Part shown: positions 1 through 8,042 of the stretch, one piece after another
How positions within the stretch are numbered: position 1 is the stretch's first letter
How the letters are laid out: each line of letters opens with the position of its first letter
NCBI GenBank assembly: GCA_027623555.1
Contig: JAQBSZ010000040.1
Location: forward strand, 1-35,926
Length of the DNA: 35,926 nucleotides
Reading direction: 5' to 3'
Source of the DNA: Pseudomonadota bacterium
GTDB lineage: Bacteria; Pseudomonadota; Gammaproteobacteria; Pseudomonadales; Pseudohongiellaceae
Notes under the pieces: generated by a model
The model's input: only the letters and a program-made list of their open reading frames with translations
The model's database searches: none
Told to the model about the DNA's origin: nothing
Made by a program: the position numbers and the translations under genes

Positions 1-95
1 CTTATTCCAGTGATAGATGCAAAAAAGCTAGTCCAAGTATGGGCAAAAATTTGTGGGGATATCTCAGCCTCCGTCCCCTTTTTTCCTTTTATAGA

Positions 96-1001
96 ATGAA
101 CAATCCGACTGTTCGCGATTATCTGGAACTGTTCCTGCTTTCAGCAATATGGGGTTCTTCATTTCTGTTTTTACGCATCTCATCTCCTGCGTTCGGACCT
201 GTGTTCCTGATTGAGATGCGGGTACTGAGCGGGCTGTTGGTTCTGTTGCCGATAAGCCTATGGCTCGGCAAGCACCGGGAAGTTTTCCAACATTGGCGCA
301 TAATTCTGCTCGTCAGCCTGACGAACATGGCGGTGCCATTTTATTTTTTTGCCTATGCCGCTTTAAATACCAGTGCTGGAATGCTTTCAATCCTGAATGC
401 GACGGTCCCGTTCTTTACCGCCATCATCGCCTTCGTATTTTTTCGACAGCGCCTGTCTGCACTTGCCATTGGAGGCATGCTCGTCGGATTCGTCGGAGTA
501 TTCGTCCTGGTTTTCGATCCTGCAGGAATCGAATACGGAATAGGCGGTTCACTGGCGGTTCCAGCGGCACTCATTGCCTGCGTACTATATGGGATCGCTC
601 TAAATCTTGTGGCCCACAAACTTCAGGGCGTGTCAGGGATGTCGATAACGGTGGGCAGCCTGTTCTTCTCCAGCTTGATTCTGGTGCCATTTGCCATCTG
701 GCAGAGACCTGAGGTAATGCCCCAGGGTTCAGTCTGGCTAAGCGTTCTGGCGCTGGGAGTGTTGTGTACCGGATTCGGCTACCTCTTGTTTTACCGTCTG
801 ATCGCCAGGATCGGTTCGCACCAGGCAATCATGACTACTTACCTGATTCCACTTTTCAGTATTCTGTGGGGAAACCTGTTTCTTGCGGAAAACATCACAT
901 TATTCATGGTATTTGGCTGTATGCTCGTGCTTTTCGGAGTCGGTATGACAACCGGCAAGGTGCCTCGATTGGCATTGTTTTCGCGCCGTAATGCGCCTTG
1001 A
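96..1001 (+). CDS. EamA/DMT-family membrane transporter
   Basis: Predicted inner-membrane drug/metabolite transporter of the EamA (RhaT/YdcZ-like) superfamily, probably a small-metabolite exporter; the substrate cannot be read from sequence. About 301 residues, the usual length, almost entirely hydrophobic with roughly ten membrane segments in two internal halves. The N-terminal AIWGSSFLFLRI motif is typical of the family, and the second half carries the characteristic GFGYLLFYRLIARIGS stretch. I chose the ATG at 96 because family members start only a few residues before the first helix; an in-frame ATG at 39 would add 19 atypical residues. It stands alone, with a 240 bp gap before the next gene. 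Function by family only. Confidence 0.88.
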   Translation: MNNPTVRDYLELFLLSAIWGSSFLFLRISSPAFGPVFLIEMRVLSGLLVLLPISLWLGKHREVFQHWRIILLVSLTNMAVPFYFFAYAALNTSAGMLSILNATVPFFTAIIAFVFFRQRLSALAIGGMLVGFVGVFVLVFDPAGIEYGIGGSLAVPAALIACVLYGIALNLVAHKLQGVSGMSITVGSLFFSSLILVPFAIWQRPEVMPQGSVWLSVLALGVLCTGFGYLLFYRLIARIGSHQAIMTTYLIPLFSILWGNLFLAENITLFMVFGCMLVLFGVGMTTGKVPRLALFSRRNAP

Positions 1002-1106
1002 TCGGCAGGCTACATGAGCCATATAACTCCGTAAAAATCACTTCCAGGGTCCCTCTACCGGGGAGTTTGGCGGGGTTTGGTTCAAAATGCACAAATTGTA
1101 CAGGTA

Positions 1107-1112
1107 TATAAT
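1107..1112 (+). promoter_or_regulatory. Possible -10 element upstream of the PilB/GspE-like gene
   Basis: A perfect TATAAT lies 130 bp upstream of the ATPase gene, in an otherwise gene-free gap (1002-1241). No good -35 box sits at 16-18 bp spacing, so this is a weak prediction. Nothing else recognisable was seen in the gap. Confidence 0.22.
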
Positions 1113-1241
1113 TCCTGCTAAAGTAGCCAGTCGTTGCAGTCAGCCGCAGTGCAGTCTTAGCAGTGAAATTGCTGAATAATGTAGGCGGCCGATTTGAAAC
1201 ATTGACAAGCAATCTCAGGATTTGAGAGCCAGAGACCAAGC

Positions 1242-3731
1242 ATGCAAGCAGAAACTGCCGAAGCAATTGAAACTGTAGATTTCGAGGCCGATGAATCGAG
1301 ATCGAGTCACGGTCCCATTCAGATTGATTTGCAGCCACCACCATTTTCCGAAGTTCATGATGGTCCGGTCTATAACACTTCAGTTGTGACGCTTGAACTC
1401 ACCAATACCAGTCGCGCCAAAGGCACACTGGTTCAGTTTAATGCCTCATCCGAAACCATCAGTATTCTCGAACCCCGCGGTGTAGTCCCCACCGAATTTG
1501 ATATGCGCTCTATCAAGTACATGCGCATGGAAAAACCTTACCAGCTTATGATTGGCGCCCAGGGATCTCCCGGTATCGATGTTGATACGGAAGCGCGCAG
1601 TTACGAAGTTTACTTCAAGGACCGCACCGAACTCACCGGAAAGACATTCGGTTCTCGTACTGACAAGAACGGCATCCACTTTTACGAGCAAACCAAAGTT
1701 GGTCGAAAGTGGCGTTATTGCACCCACCTGTTCGTCGCGCATGATGCAATTGAGAATCACGTCATTGGCGGCCAGATTGGTGAGATGCTCGTCGAAGAAA
1801 AGCAGATCTCCCAGGAAGCACTGGATACTGCGTTGCAGGATCAACAGGAAGAAAGATCCCGGCTATTGGGTGAATATCTCGTAACCCAGAAGATAGTCGA
1901 TGCCAATGAGTTGGAACGTGCACTGTCTCGCCAGAAGAACATGCCAAACCTCAAGCTCGGCGAAATTCTGGTTGGCGAAGACCTGGTCACCGAAGCTCAG
2001 CTGAATGAGGCGCTTAAAGAACAGAAAAAGAAACGTAAGGGAGCCCTTGGTGAAATTCTGGTTGGCAAGGGCGTCATCGCGAAGGAGCAGATACAACAGG
2101 CTCTGGCGAAGAAACTCGGCATACCATTTATCAACCTGCGCGAGTTCACCGTCGAACCCGAAGTTATTCGGATGTTGACAGCGGCGATAGCCTTCAAGCA
2201 CAAGGTTGTTCCTCTGTATGTCTATGAAGGCAAGATTGTAGTCGCTATCGAAAACTCGATGGACTGGCAGGTGACCGATGCGCTGAGTTTCAATATCAAC
2301 AAGTACGTTGAGCCGGTCATGGCATCGCCCGAAGACATTAACTGGGCGCTTCAGTTTTACTATTCTTCCGAAGACATCGAGTCCACAATTTTGGATTACG
2401 AAGAAGAGCTGGATGAAGGGCCGGAAGCAGGCGATGACTACGATGAAACAATTTTCTCAGCCGTTGAAACCCAACAAGTTACCGATAATGTCGTCGTTCG
2501 GATAGTAAACAAGATCATCGAAGACGCACATCGCCAGAAAGTCTCGGATATTCATATCGAGCCTGGAATGGGTAAGCAAAAAGTAATCGTCCGCTTCCGC
2601 AAGGATGGTGTGATGGCTACCTACTACAAGTTTCCTACCAAGTATCGTGCGGTGTTCGTGTCCCGTATCAAGGTGATGGCCCACCTGGATATCTCCAATA
2701 AGAACAAGCCCCAGGATGGCAAGATTAATTTTCGCCATTTCGCACCAATCGACATTGAGCTGCGTGTCGCGACAATTCCTACCGCAGGCGGGATTGAAGA
2801 CGTAGTCATTCGAATCTTGAGTGGTGGCAAGTGTATGCCTGTCAATGCAATTGGCTTGAGCACACCTAACCTGGATAATCTTATGATCGGGGTAACCAAA
2901 CCTTATGGTCTGTTCCTGGTTTGTGGTCCAACGGGTTCCGGTAAGAGTACAACGCTTCACTCAATCCTGAATTACCTGAATTCAACTGAACGAAAGATCT
3001 GGACGGCAGAAGACCCTGTCGAGATTACCCAGCCGGGACTGCGGCAGGTCGAGGTTAATGAAAAAGTTGGCATGACATTCGCCGGTGCCATGCGTGCCTT
3101 CCTCCGGGCAGACCCCGATATCATAATGGTCGGTGAGATGCGTGACGCGGAAACTGCCGGCACTGCAATCGAAGCTTCGTTGACAGGGTACCTGGTGCTA
3201 TCAACCCTGCACACCAACAGTGCCGCAGAGAGTATCGTGCGCCTGCTAGATATGGACATGGATCCCTTCAACTTTGCCGATGCGATGATTGGAGTTCTCT
3301 CCCAGCGGCTTACCAAGACACTCTGCACTTCCTGCAAGAAACCCTATCATCCGGAAGAAAGTGAACTGGAATTTCTGGCTATAGAGCACTGTAGGGAAGC
3401 GATTCCCGATGGCAGTCGCGCAGATCCTGAAAAGAAAGATATCAAGAGCCAGATTGATTCCTGGCGCGAGAACTTTTCCCAGAAGGGCGAGTTCACGCTT
3501 TACAAGGCGCCAGGTTGTCCTGCCTGCTTAGACACGGGTTATCGAGGTCGTATGGGTGTACATGAATTACTGATGAACACACCCAACATCAAGAAGATGA
3601 TTCTGCGCAGGGCTCCAGCGTCTGAGGTTCATTTTGAGGCTATCAACTCCGGAATGCGCACCAGAAAGCAGGATGGTATAGAAAAAATTCTGATGGGCTA
3701 TACAGACTATACTCAGATTCGAACGCAGTAA
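1242..3731 (+). CDS. PilB/GspE/MshE-like secretion ATPase with four tandem MshEN half-motifs
   Basis: Cytoplasmic hexameric-type ATPase of the type IV pilus/type II secretion (GspE/PilB) family, 829 residues, versus about 570 for the MshE-like protein later in the window. Residues 1-175 form an N-terminal domain I do not recognise. Residues 178-201, 208-231, 237-260 and 267-290 are four tandem 24-residue repeats of the form xLGExLV...L..AL..Q, the MshEN (c-di-GMP-binding) half-motif. The usual Arg of RLG is replaced by Q, L, K and A. A classical GspE core follows: Walker A GPTGSGKS at 562-569, the Asp box around MVGEMRD, and a zinc-binding CxxC pair at 695/698 and 759/762. No pilus genes adjoin it. 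It ends 24 bp before a strong terminator. It could serve the pilus cluster 4 kb downstream or a different machine. Confidence 0.9.
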   Translation: MQAETAEAIETVDFEADESRSSHGPIQIDLQPPPFSEVHDGPVYNTSVVTLELTNTSRAKGTLVQFNASSETISILEPRGVVPTEFDMRSIKYMRMEKPYQLMIGAQGSPGIDVDTEARSYEVYFKDRTELTGKTFGSRTDKNGIHFYEQTKVGRKWRYCTHLFVAHDAIENHVIGGQIGEMLVEEKQISQEALDTALQDQQEERSRLLGEYLVTQKIVDANELERALSRQKNMPNLKLGEILVGEDLVTEAQLNEALKEQKKKRKGALGEILVGKGVIAKEQIQQALAKKLGIPFINLREFTVEPEVIRMLTAAIAFKHKVVPLYVYEGKIVVAIENSMDWQVTDALSFNINKYVEPVMASPEDINWALQFYYSSEDIESTILDYEEELDEGPEAGDDYDETIFSAVETQQVTDNVVVRIVNKIIEDAHRQKVSDIHIEPGMGKQKVIVRFRKDGVMATYYKFPTKYRAVFVSRIKVMAHLDISNKNKPQDGKINFRHFAPIDIELRVATIPTAGGIEDVVIRILSGGKCMPVNAIGLSTPNLDNLMIGVTKPYGLFLVCGPTGSGKSTTLHSILNYLNSTERKIWTAEDPVEITQPGLRQVEVNEKVGMTFAGAMRAFLRADPDIIMVGEMRDAETAGTAIEASLTGYLVLSTLHTNSAAESIVRLLDMDMDPFNFADAMIGVLSQRLTKTLCTSCKKPYHPEESELEFLAIEHCREAIPDGSRADPEKKDIKSQIDSWRENFSQKGEFTLYKAPGCPACLDTGYRGRMGVHELLMNTPNIKKMILRRAPASEVHFEAINSGMRTRKQDGIEKILMGYTDYTQIRTQ

Positions 3732-3754
3732 TTTAAAGTATAGAATAAGACAAT

Positions 3755-3790
3755 AAAAAACCCGGCTACTGAAAAGTAGCCGGGTTTTTT
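3755..3790. terminator. Bidirectional rho-independent terminator
   Basis: A perfect hairpin with stem AACCCGGCTACT and loop GAAA is flanked by A6 on the left and T6 on the right, so it can terminate both strands. It sits between the convergent ATPase gene (plus) and PQQ dehydrogenase gene (minus). Confidence 0.93.
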
Positions 3791-3808
3791 AGTTTGTTAC
3801 AGTACCAA

Positions 3809-5827
3809 CTAGTGAGCGCCGGATTCCGCCGCCGCACCAGGCAATGCCATCGCCGTCAGCTTTGCTCCTGTTTGCAGGATTATATACTGATGTCCGTCGT
3901 GCACCCAGGTGCTCATACCATAGCGGCTACGATCAGGTACTTCGACAGCGCCATCGATGTTGCCGGTTGCCTTATTAATCGCGTAAAGCATGGGCGTGCC
4001 GGCGCTGTCAGTGTCGGAATACACCAACATGTTTGGCGTAACCACCATCGGTACCAGAGCCCCGGTGCCAGTGTTGGGAACATCCAGGTTCAAATCGTCA
4101 ATTAACGCTTGAACTCTTGCCGGCGTCTCACCAGTTGGAATCATCCAGGCATGTTCGCCAGTGTTCATGTCGATCGCCGTAATCCGGCTATAAGGTGGCT
4201 TGTAAAGTGGAATGCCTGCTGCATGGCGGGGCGCTCCAGCTCCTGGACCGTTAGCATATTGCGAAAACGTGGTGCCAGTGGGTGCATCGTACTGCAGATC
4301 GGCTTCTTCACCAGGAACCAGTTGCACCGGGCTACAGGCCGAATGTGAAGACACATACAGATATCCAGTAGTCGGATCAGCCACGGCAGGGGCAGTGATA
4401 TTGGCACCACCGCCACCACCCGGGCAAATCATGGAGGCACGCTTGCCGATGTCATTATCTCGATGCAGCGGTGGGTTAAACAAGGGCCCCATCTGGTAGT
4501 CCGCAAACGCGTTAATGGCTTGCTGGCGCAGTTGCGGCGTCCAGTCAACCAGGTCGTCGATAGACACGCCCTGCATATCAAACGGTGCTGGCCTGGTTGG
4601 AAATGGCTGAGTCGGTGAGAGCGTTTCACCGGGAACCAGCGACTGAGGAACCGGTCGTTCCACGATTGGCCAGAGTGGCTCGCCTGTCAGGCGGTTGAAC
4701 GCATAGACGTAGGACTGCTTGGTAACCTGTGCGATTGCCGGCACTGCGCCTTGTCCAGGAATATTCAGATCGAGTAACACTGGCGCCGTTGGGTTGTCAT
4801 AGTTCCAGATATCATGATGCACCATCTGAAAATGCCAGGCCCGTTCGCCGGTACTCGCATTTAATGCGATAAGGCTGGTGCCATATAAATTGTCACCTGG
4901 CCTGAAACCACCGTAGTAATCGATAGTCGCGCCGTTGGTGGGAATGTACACCAGGTTATTCTCAACATCGGCAGAAATTGGAGCCCAGGATGAAACGTCA
5001 CCTGTCCATTGCCATGCGTCATTTTCCCAGGTTTCATGACCATACTCGCCAGGTCGGGGAATTACGTTAAACTTCCAAAGGAACTCACCACTGCGCTTAT
5101 CGTAAGCAAGAATGTCACCTGGCACGTTTTCGATTCGAGACTGGTGATACCCCTGTTCGGCAGAGTTACCAACGATAATCACGTCATTAACAACGATGGG
5201 GGGTGACGATGAAGTGATGTACCCGGTTTCCAGCGGAATGCCTGAATAGGGATCGTAGGGATGGCCAAGATCAGCCAGCAGGTCCACGACTCCTGTTTCA
5301 GGGAAGCCGTCGATTGGAACAGGTTTGCCGAAACCCTGCAATGGAGCACCAGTTTCCGCATCCAGAGCTGTCAGGAAGAATCCGGGTGTAATCATGTAGA
5401 CTACGCCGCGCCCATCAACCTCGGCGTATCCTATACCCTTGCCATAATCGGCGCGCATGGAATAGGCCCAGCGCTCAGTATTCGGCAGACGATACGTCCA
5501 GAGAGTTTCTCCGGTCTTGGGATCGATGGCGACCACGTGTCGGCGTGATCCGGCGACCGTATACAGGGTGCCGTTGATGTAGCTCGGTGTGGAACGACCG
5601 CTAACTGCGCCCAGACTTGCTCCATCCCATTCCCAGGCGACTTCGAGTTCGCTGAAATTTTCAGCGTTTATCTCGCTCGCGGCTGAGTAACGTGTGTGCG
5701 CATAGTCATTGCCGAGGGTAAACCATTCAACAGTGTCCTGGGCCAGCAATCCGCCGGATGCTCCGAGCAATAACACGGTCAACGCCATGGTTTTAAAGCG
5801 CTTTAGAATAGCTTCAATTCTTATCAT
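3809..5827 (-). CDS. Periplasmic PQQ-dependent dehydrogenase (glucose/quinate-dehydrogenase-like)
   Basis: Quinoprotein expected to oxidise an alcohol, sugar or polyol in the periplasm using pyrroloquinoline quinone. About 672 residues: a signal peptide (hydrophobic TMALTVLLLGASGGLLAQ, cleavage near AQD), then an eight-bladed-propeller-type sequence with repeated LIALNASTGERAW-like tryptophan-docking motifs. The HHDIWNYDNPTAPVLLDL stretch and YYGGFRPGDN resemble the membrane glucose/quinate/shikimate dehydrogenase subfamily, but the N-terminal five-helix membrane domain of that subfamily is absent. No CxxCH haem motif is present, so electrons must go to a separate carrier. The ATG at 5827 is chosen because GCGAGG lies just upstream and the signal peptide follows; an upstream in-frame ATG at 5878 lacks this. 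No PQQ synthesis genes are nearby. Substrate unknown. Confidence 0.87.
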   Translation of the reverse strand: MIRIEAILKRFKTMALTVLLLGASGGLLAQDTVEWFTLGNDYAHTRYSAASEINAENFSELEVAWEWDGASLGAVSGRSTPSYINGTLYTVAGSRRHVVAIDPKTGETLWTYRLPNTERWAYSMRADYGKGIGYAEVDGRGVVYMITPGFFLTALDAETGAPLQGFGKPVPIDGFPETGVVDLLADLGHPYDPYSGIPLETGYITSSSPPIVVNDVIIVGNSAEQGYHQSRIENVPGDILAYDKRSGEFLWKFNVIPRPGEYGHETWENDAWQWTGDVSSWAPISADVENNLVYIPTNGATIDYYGGFRPGDNLYGTSLIALNASTGERAWHFQMVHHDIWNYDNPTAPVLLDLNIPGQGAVPAIAQVTKQSYVYAFNRLTGEPLWPIVERPVPQSLVPGETLSPTQPFPTRPAPFDMQGVSIDDLVDWTPQLRQQAINAFADYQMGPLFNPPLHRDNDIGKRASMICPGGGGGANITAPAVADPTTGYLYVSSHSACSPVQLVPGEEADLQYDAPTGTTFSQYANGPGAGAPRHAAGIPLYKPPYSRITAIDMNTGEHAWMIPTGETPARVQALIDDLNLDVPNTGTGALVPMVVTPNMLVYSDTDSAGTPMLYAINKATGNIDGAVEVPDRSRYGMSTWVHDGHQYIILQTGAKLTAMALPGAAAESGAH

Positions 5828-6086
5828 TTTTTGCCTCGCCCATAAAAATGAGTACCAAAAATCTCGAGTTTTCCCCAAGTACTGTTTGCCAGTGACTCTG
5901 AAACAAGCAGCCCCCTTAAAAGTGTAGCAAATTCAACCCGTTACAATCCCTAAATCCGGATCGCAACGAGCCGAAGTACTCCCTGAGGCTACCGGACTGC
6001 AGTGCCATTGTCTATTGGCCAAAAGTAACTATTTTTGTCAAAAATGGCCTGTGTTGAGTGACCCTATCCGCCGCGCCGGCACAGCT

Positions 6087-7007
6087 TTACTTCTGGTATT
6101 GCTGTATGTCTGGCATGTCGAATTTCGCAGCTAACAGTTGTTTCTCGAGCAAGGCTGCCTGGCCTTCGTCTAATGGCAGCAGAGGAGGGCGAACGGTGAG
6201 CCAGATCGGGTTGTCGGTGTAGATTGCCGTAGCCGCTTTCAGTGCCGGAATCATCGGCAGTGATTGGAAGATGCTTCTGAGGGCATCGAGTCGATTCTGC
6301 CGCTGGTCGGCGTCATCGGCCTGCCAACACTCGAAGAGATTTCTTATGGCGGCGGGATTGACATTGGCAGTGGCGGAAATACAACCGGCCCCACCATGTT
6401 GCATGTTTCTCAGCAGGAAACTTTCTGAACCACAGAATACGCGAAAATCTGCCAAACCAAGGGCATTCAGTGCTTGAGTATTTTGCCAATCTCCAGAGCT
6501 GTCCTTGATGCCGGCAACAGTAGTCGGGTAAGCCTGGGCCAGGCGCTCAATGAGTTCATGGGAAAGCGGGATCTGAGAAATCGGAGGAATATGATAGAGG
6601 TAGATGTTTAAGGCATCGCTACCCACGCGTTGGATGACCTCCGAGAAGAAAGCGAACAGTCCGTCATCACTTACTCCCTTGTAATAAAAAGGCGGCAACA
6701 TCAATGTGCCCCCACAACCCAGCGCCACGGCGTGGGCAGTGAGCTGCACCGCATCGGTGAGTGCACAGCTTCCAGTGCCAGGCATCATAAGTCCGGGGTC
6801 GATGCCGGCCTGGACCAGCTGGTCCAACAGATCCATTTTTTCACCCAGTGACAATGAATTTGATTCGCTATTCGTACCAAATACTGCCAGGCCGGAACCC
6901 TGTGACACCAACCACTGGCAGTGAGCGATGAAGCTCTCGACGTGCGGGGATAAATCTTCGTTAAAAGGCGTAATGACGGGTGCCAGCACCCCGCTAAATC
7001 TTGTCAA
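6087..7007 (-). CDS. Dihydrodipicolinate synthase/N-acetylneuraminate lyase family aldolase
   Basis: Class I aldolase of the DapA/NanA TIM-barrel family, about 306 residues from the chosen start, the normal family length. Visible hallmarks are FSGVLAPVITPFNED at the N-terminus, GTNSESNSL in place of DapA's GTTGE loop, the catalytic Tyr138 in YLYHIPP and the Schiff-base Lys168 in AGIKDSSGDW. The start is an unusual TTG at 7007: AGGAGA lies 7 bases upstream, and the family's conserved FxGVxxxxxTPF begins three codons later; an ATG at 7061 would add 18 unmatched residues. The altered GTTGE loop and absence of lysine genes argue against the biosynthetic DapA role; a pyruvate-dependent lyase or dehydratase of a sugar acid or hydroxyproline-type compound is more likely. 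Confidence 0.86.
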   Translation of the reverse strand: MTRFSGVLAPVITPFNEDLSPHVESFIAHCQWLVSQGSGLAVFGTNSESNSLSLGEKMDLLDQLVQAGIDPGLMMPGTGSCALTDAVQLTAHAVALGCGGTLMLPPFYYKGVSDDGLFAFFSEVIQRVGSDALNIYLYHIPPISQIPLSHELIERLAQAYPTTVAGIKDSSGDWQNTQALNALGLADFRVFCGSESFLLRNMQHGGAGCISATANVNPAAIRNLFECWQADDADQRQNRLDALRSIFQSLPMIPALKAATAIYTDNPIWLTVRPPLLPLDEGQAALLEKQLLAAKFDMPDIQQYQK

Positions 7008-7014
7008 AACGATA

Positions 7015-7020
7015 TCTCCT
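7015..7020 (-). promoter_or_regulatory. Shine-Dalgarno site deciding a TTG start
   Basis: On the minus strand AGGAGA sits 7 bases ahead of TTG at 7007-7005. The match and spacing support TTG as the real start of the DapA-family gene. Confidence 0.7.
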
Positions 7021-7186
7021 GTAGCTTCCCGCGGAATGATTTGCTGAATCAGAGCACGCATCTGCCCCTGATTGCCTGAGGAGCTTCTGATCACATATCA
7101 TCGGGGGTTCCTATGTTTTAAAGAGATCGCTATAGTCCCACACTCCCGCTGATTCAGACAATCGTGGGCTCTGCGGAGTTATCCCC

Positions 7187-7846
7187 GTGCAGTTAATTAT
7201 TGGTAATAAAAATTATTCATCCTGGTCCATGCGCGCCTGGGTTCTGTTGACTCACTATAGCCTGCAGTTTGAGGAGATTCGTATTCCTCTGTTTACCACG
7301 GACTATAAGCAGGAGTTGCTGAAATTCTCTGCCGCTGCCAAGGTGCCGGTCTTGATCGATGACCAGCTCACCATCTGGGACTCGCTCGCCATTTGCGAAT
7401 ACATTTCACAGAAGTATCTGGCGAATCGGGCGTTGCCGGAGGCAATCGATGAGCGGGCGATCTGTCGCTCCTATTGTGCCGAGATGCACTCCGGATTTAT
7501 GGCAATCCGCAACAAACTGCCCATGAATTGTCGCGCAAGGCGAGCCCTGGCTCTGGATACCGATGTGCAGGCGGAGGTGCAACGCATTGATGCGCTCTGG
7601 TCTGAAGCCAGGGTGCGCTTTGCAGGCCGGGGAGACTACCTCTTTGGTGACTTTTCCATTGCTGACTGCATGTATGCCCCAATGGCGATGCGATTTCTCA
7701 CTTACGGCGTCAAAATTTCGACGATTGGTCAGCAATACCAGGAAATTTTGCTCAAAAATCCGGCAATCAGGCAATGGTGGACGGAAGCCGAAGCTGAAGT
7801 TGAAAGGCTTGCAGAGTTCGAAATTGGGGTCGAAATCAATCACTGA
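7187..7846 (+). CDS. Glutathione S-transferase family protein
   Basis: Predicted cytosolic glutathione S-transferase-like protein, 219 residues, normal for the family. The N-terminal thioredoxin-fold half carries NKNYSSWSMRAW, where a Ser of SSWS is the likely glutathione-activating residue (zeta/YfcF-like), then KVPVLIDDQLTIWDSLAICEYI, the cis-Pro and glutathione-binding SNAIL-like segment. The C-terminal helical half has the conserved GDFSIADCMYAPM N-capping motif. GTG start at 7187, with GGAG 8 bases upstream. Divergent from the aldolase gene. Substrate unknown; a role in detoxification is inferred from family only. Confidence 0.88.
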   Translation: MQLIIGNKNYSSWSMRAWVLLTHYSLQFEEIRIPLFTTDYKQELLKFSAAAKVPVLIDDQLTIWDSLAICEYISQKYLANRALPEAIDERAICRSYCAEMHSGFMAIRNKLPMNCRARRALALDTDVQAEVQRIDALWSEARVRFAGRGDYLFGDFSIADCMYAPMAMRFLTYGVKISTIGQQYQEILLKNPAIRQWWTEAEAEVERLAEFEIGVEINH

Positions 7847-7982
7847 CCTTTTCGGCTGAATAGAATTTAGCCAAACACGCTCAAATCCCCGAAAAATCTG
7901 GCTTTTCTTAGTCCTTTTCAGTCAATTTCTGAAGTTCCAGACCGATACAACCTATTAGAACTGGTTTCTTAATCAGGCCTTG

Positions 7983-8010
7983 TTGCTGGATTAAAAAACA
8001 CCGCAATAAT
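7983..8010 (+). promoter_or_regulatory. Candidate sigma-70 promoter for the pilus cluster
   Basis: TTGCTG at 7983-7988 and AATAAT at 8005-8010, spaced 16 bp, lie about 33 bp before the first gene of the cluster. The match is only partial. The rest of the 7847-8042 gap shows nothing recognisable apart from a weak hairpin without a T tract. Confidence 0.3.
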
Positions 8011-8042
8011 CTTACTGGTTCTTTGGCTAGAGGCTAAAATCT

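Noticed and set aside
3809..5878. Large plus-strand open frames across the PQQ dehydrogenase gene
   Set aside because: They are short, lack family features and ribosome sites, and lie opposite a clear quinoprotein coding frame.
6087..7007. Biosynthetic dapA (lysine pathway)
   Set aside because: The GTTGE loop is GTNSE here and no lysine genes adjoin; only the family is supported.
7854..7872. Hairpin after the glutathione-transferase gene as a terminator
   Set aside because: The 8-bp stem includes a G-T pair and no T tract follows.
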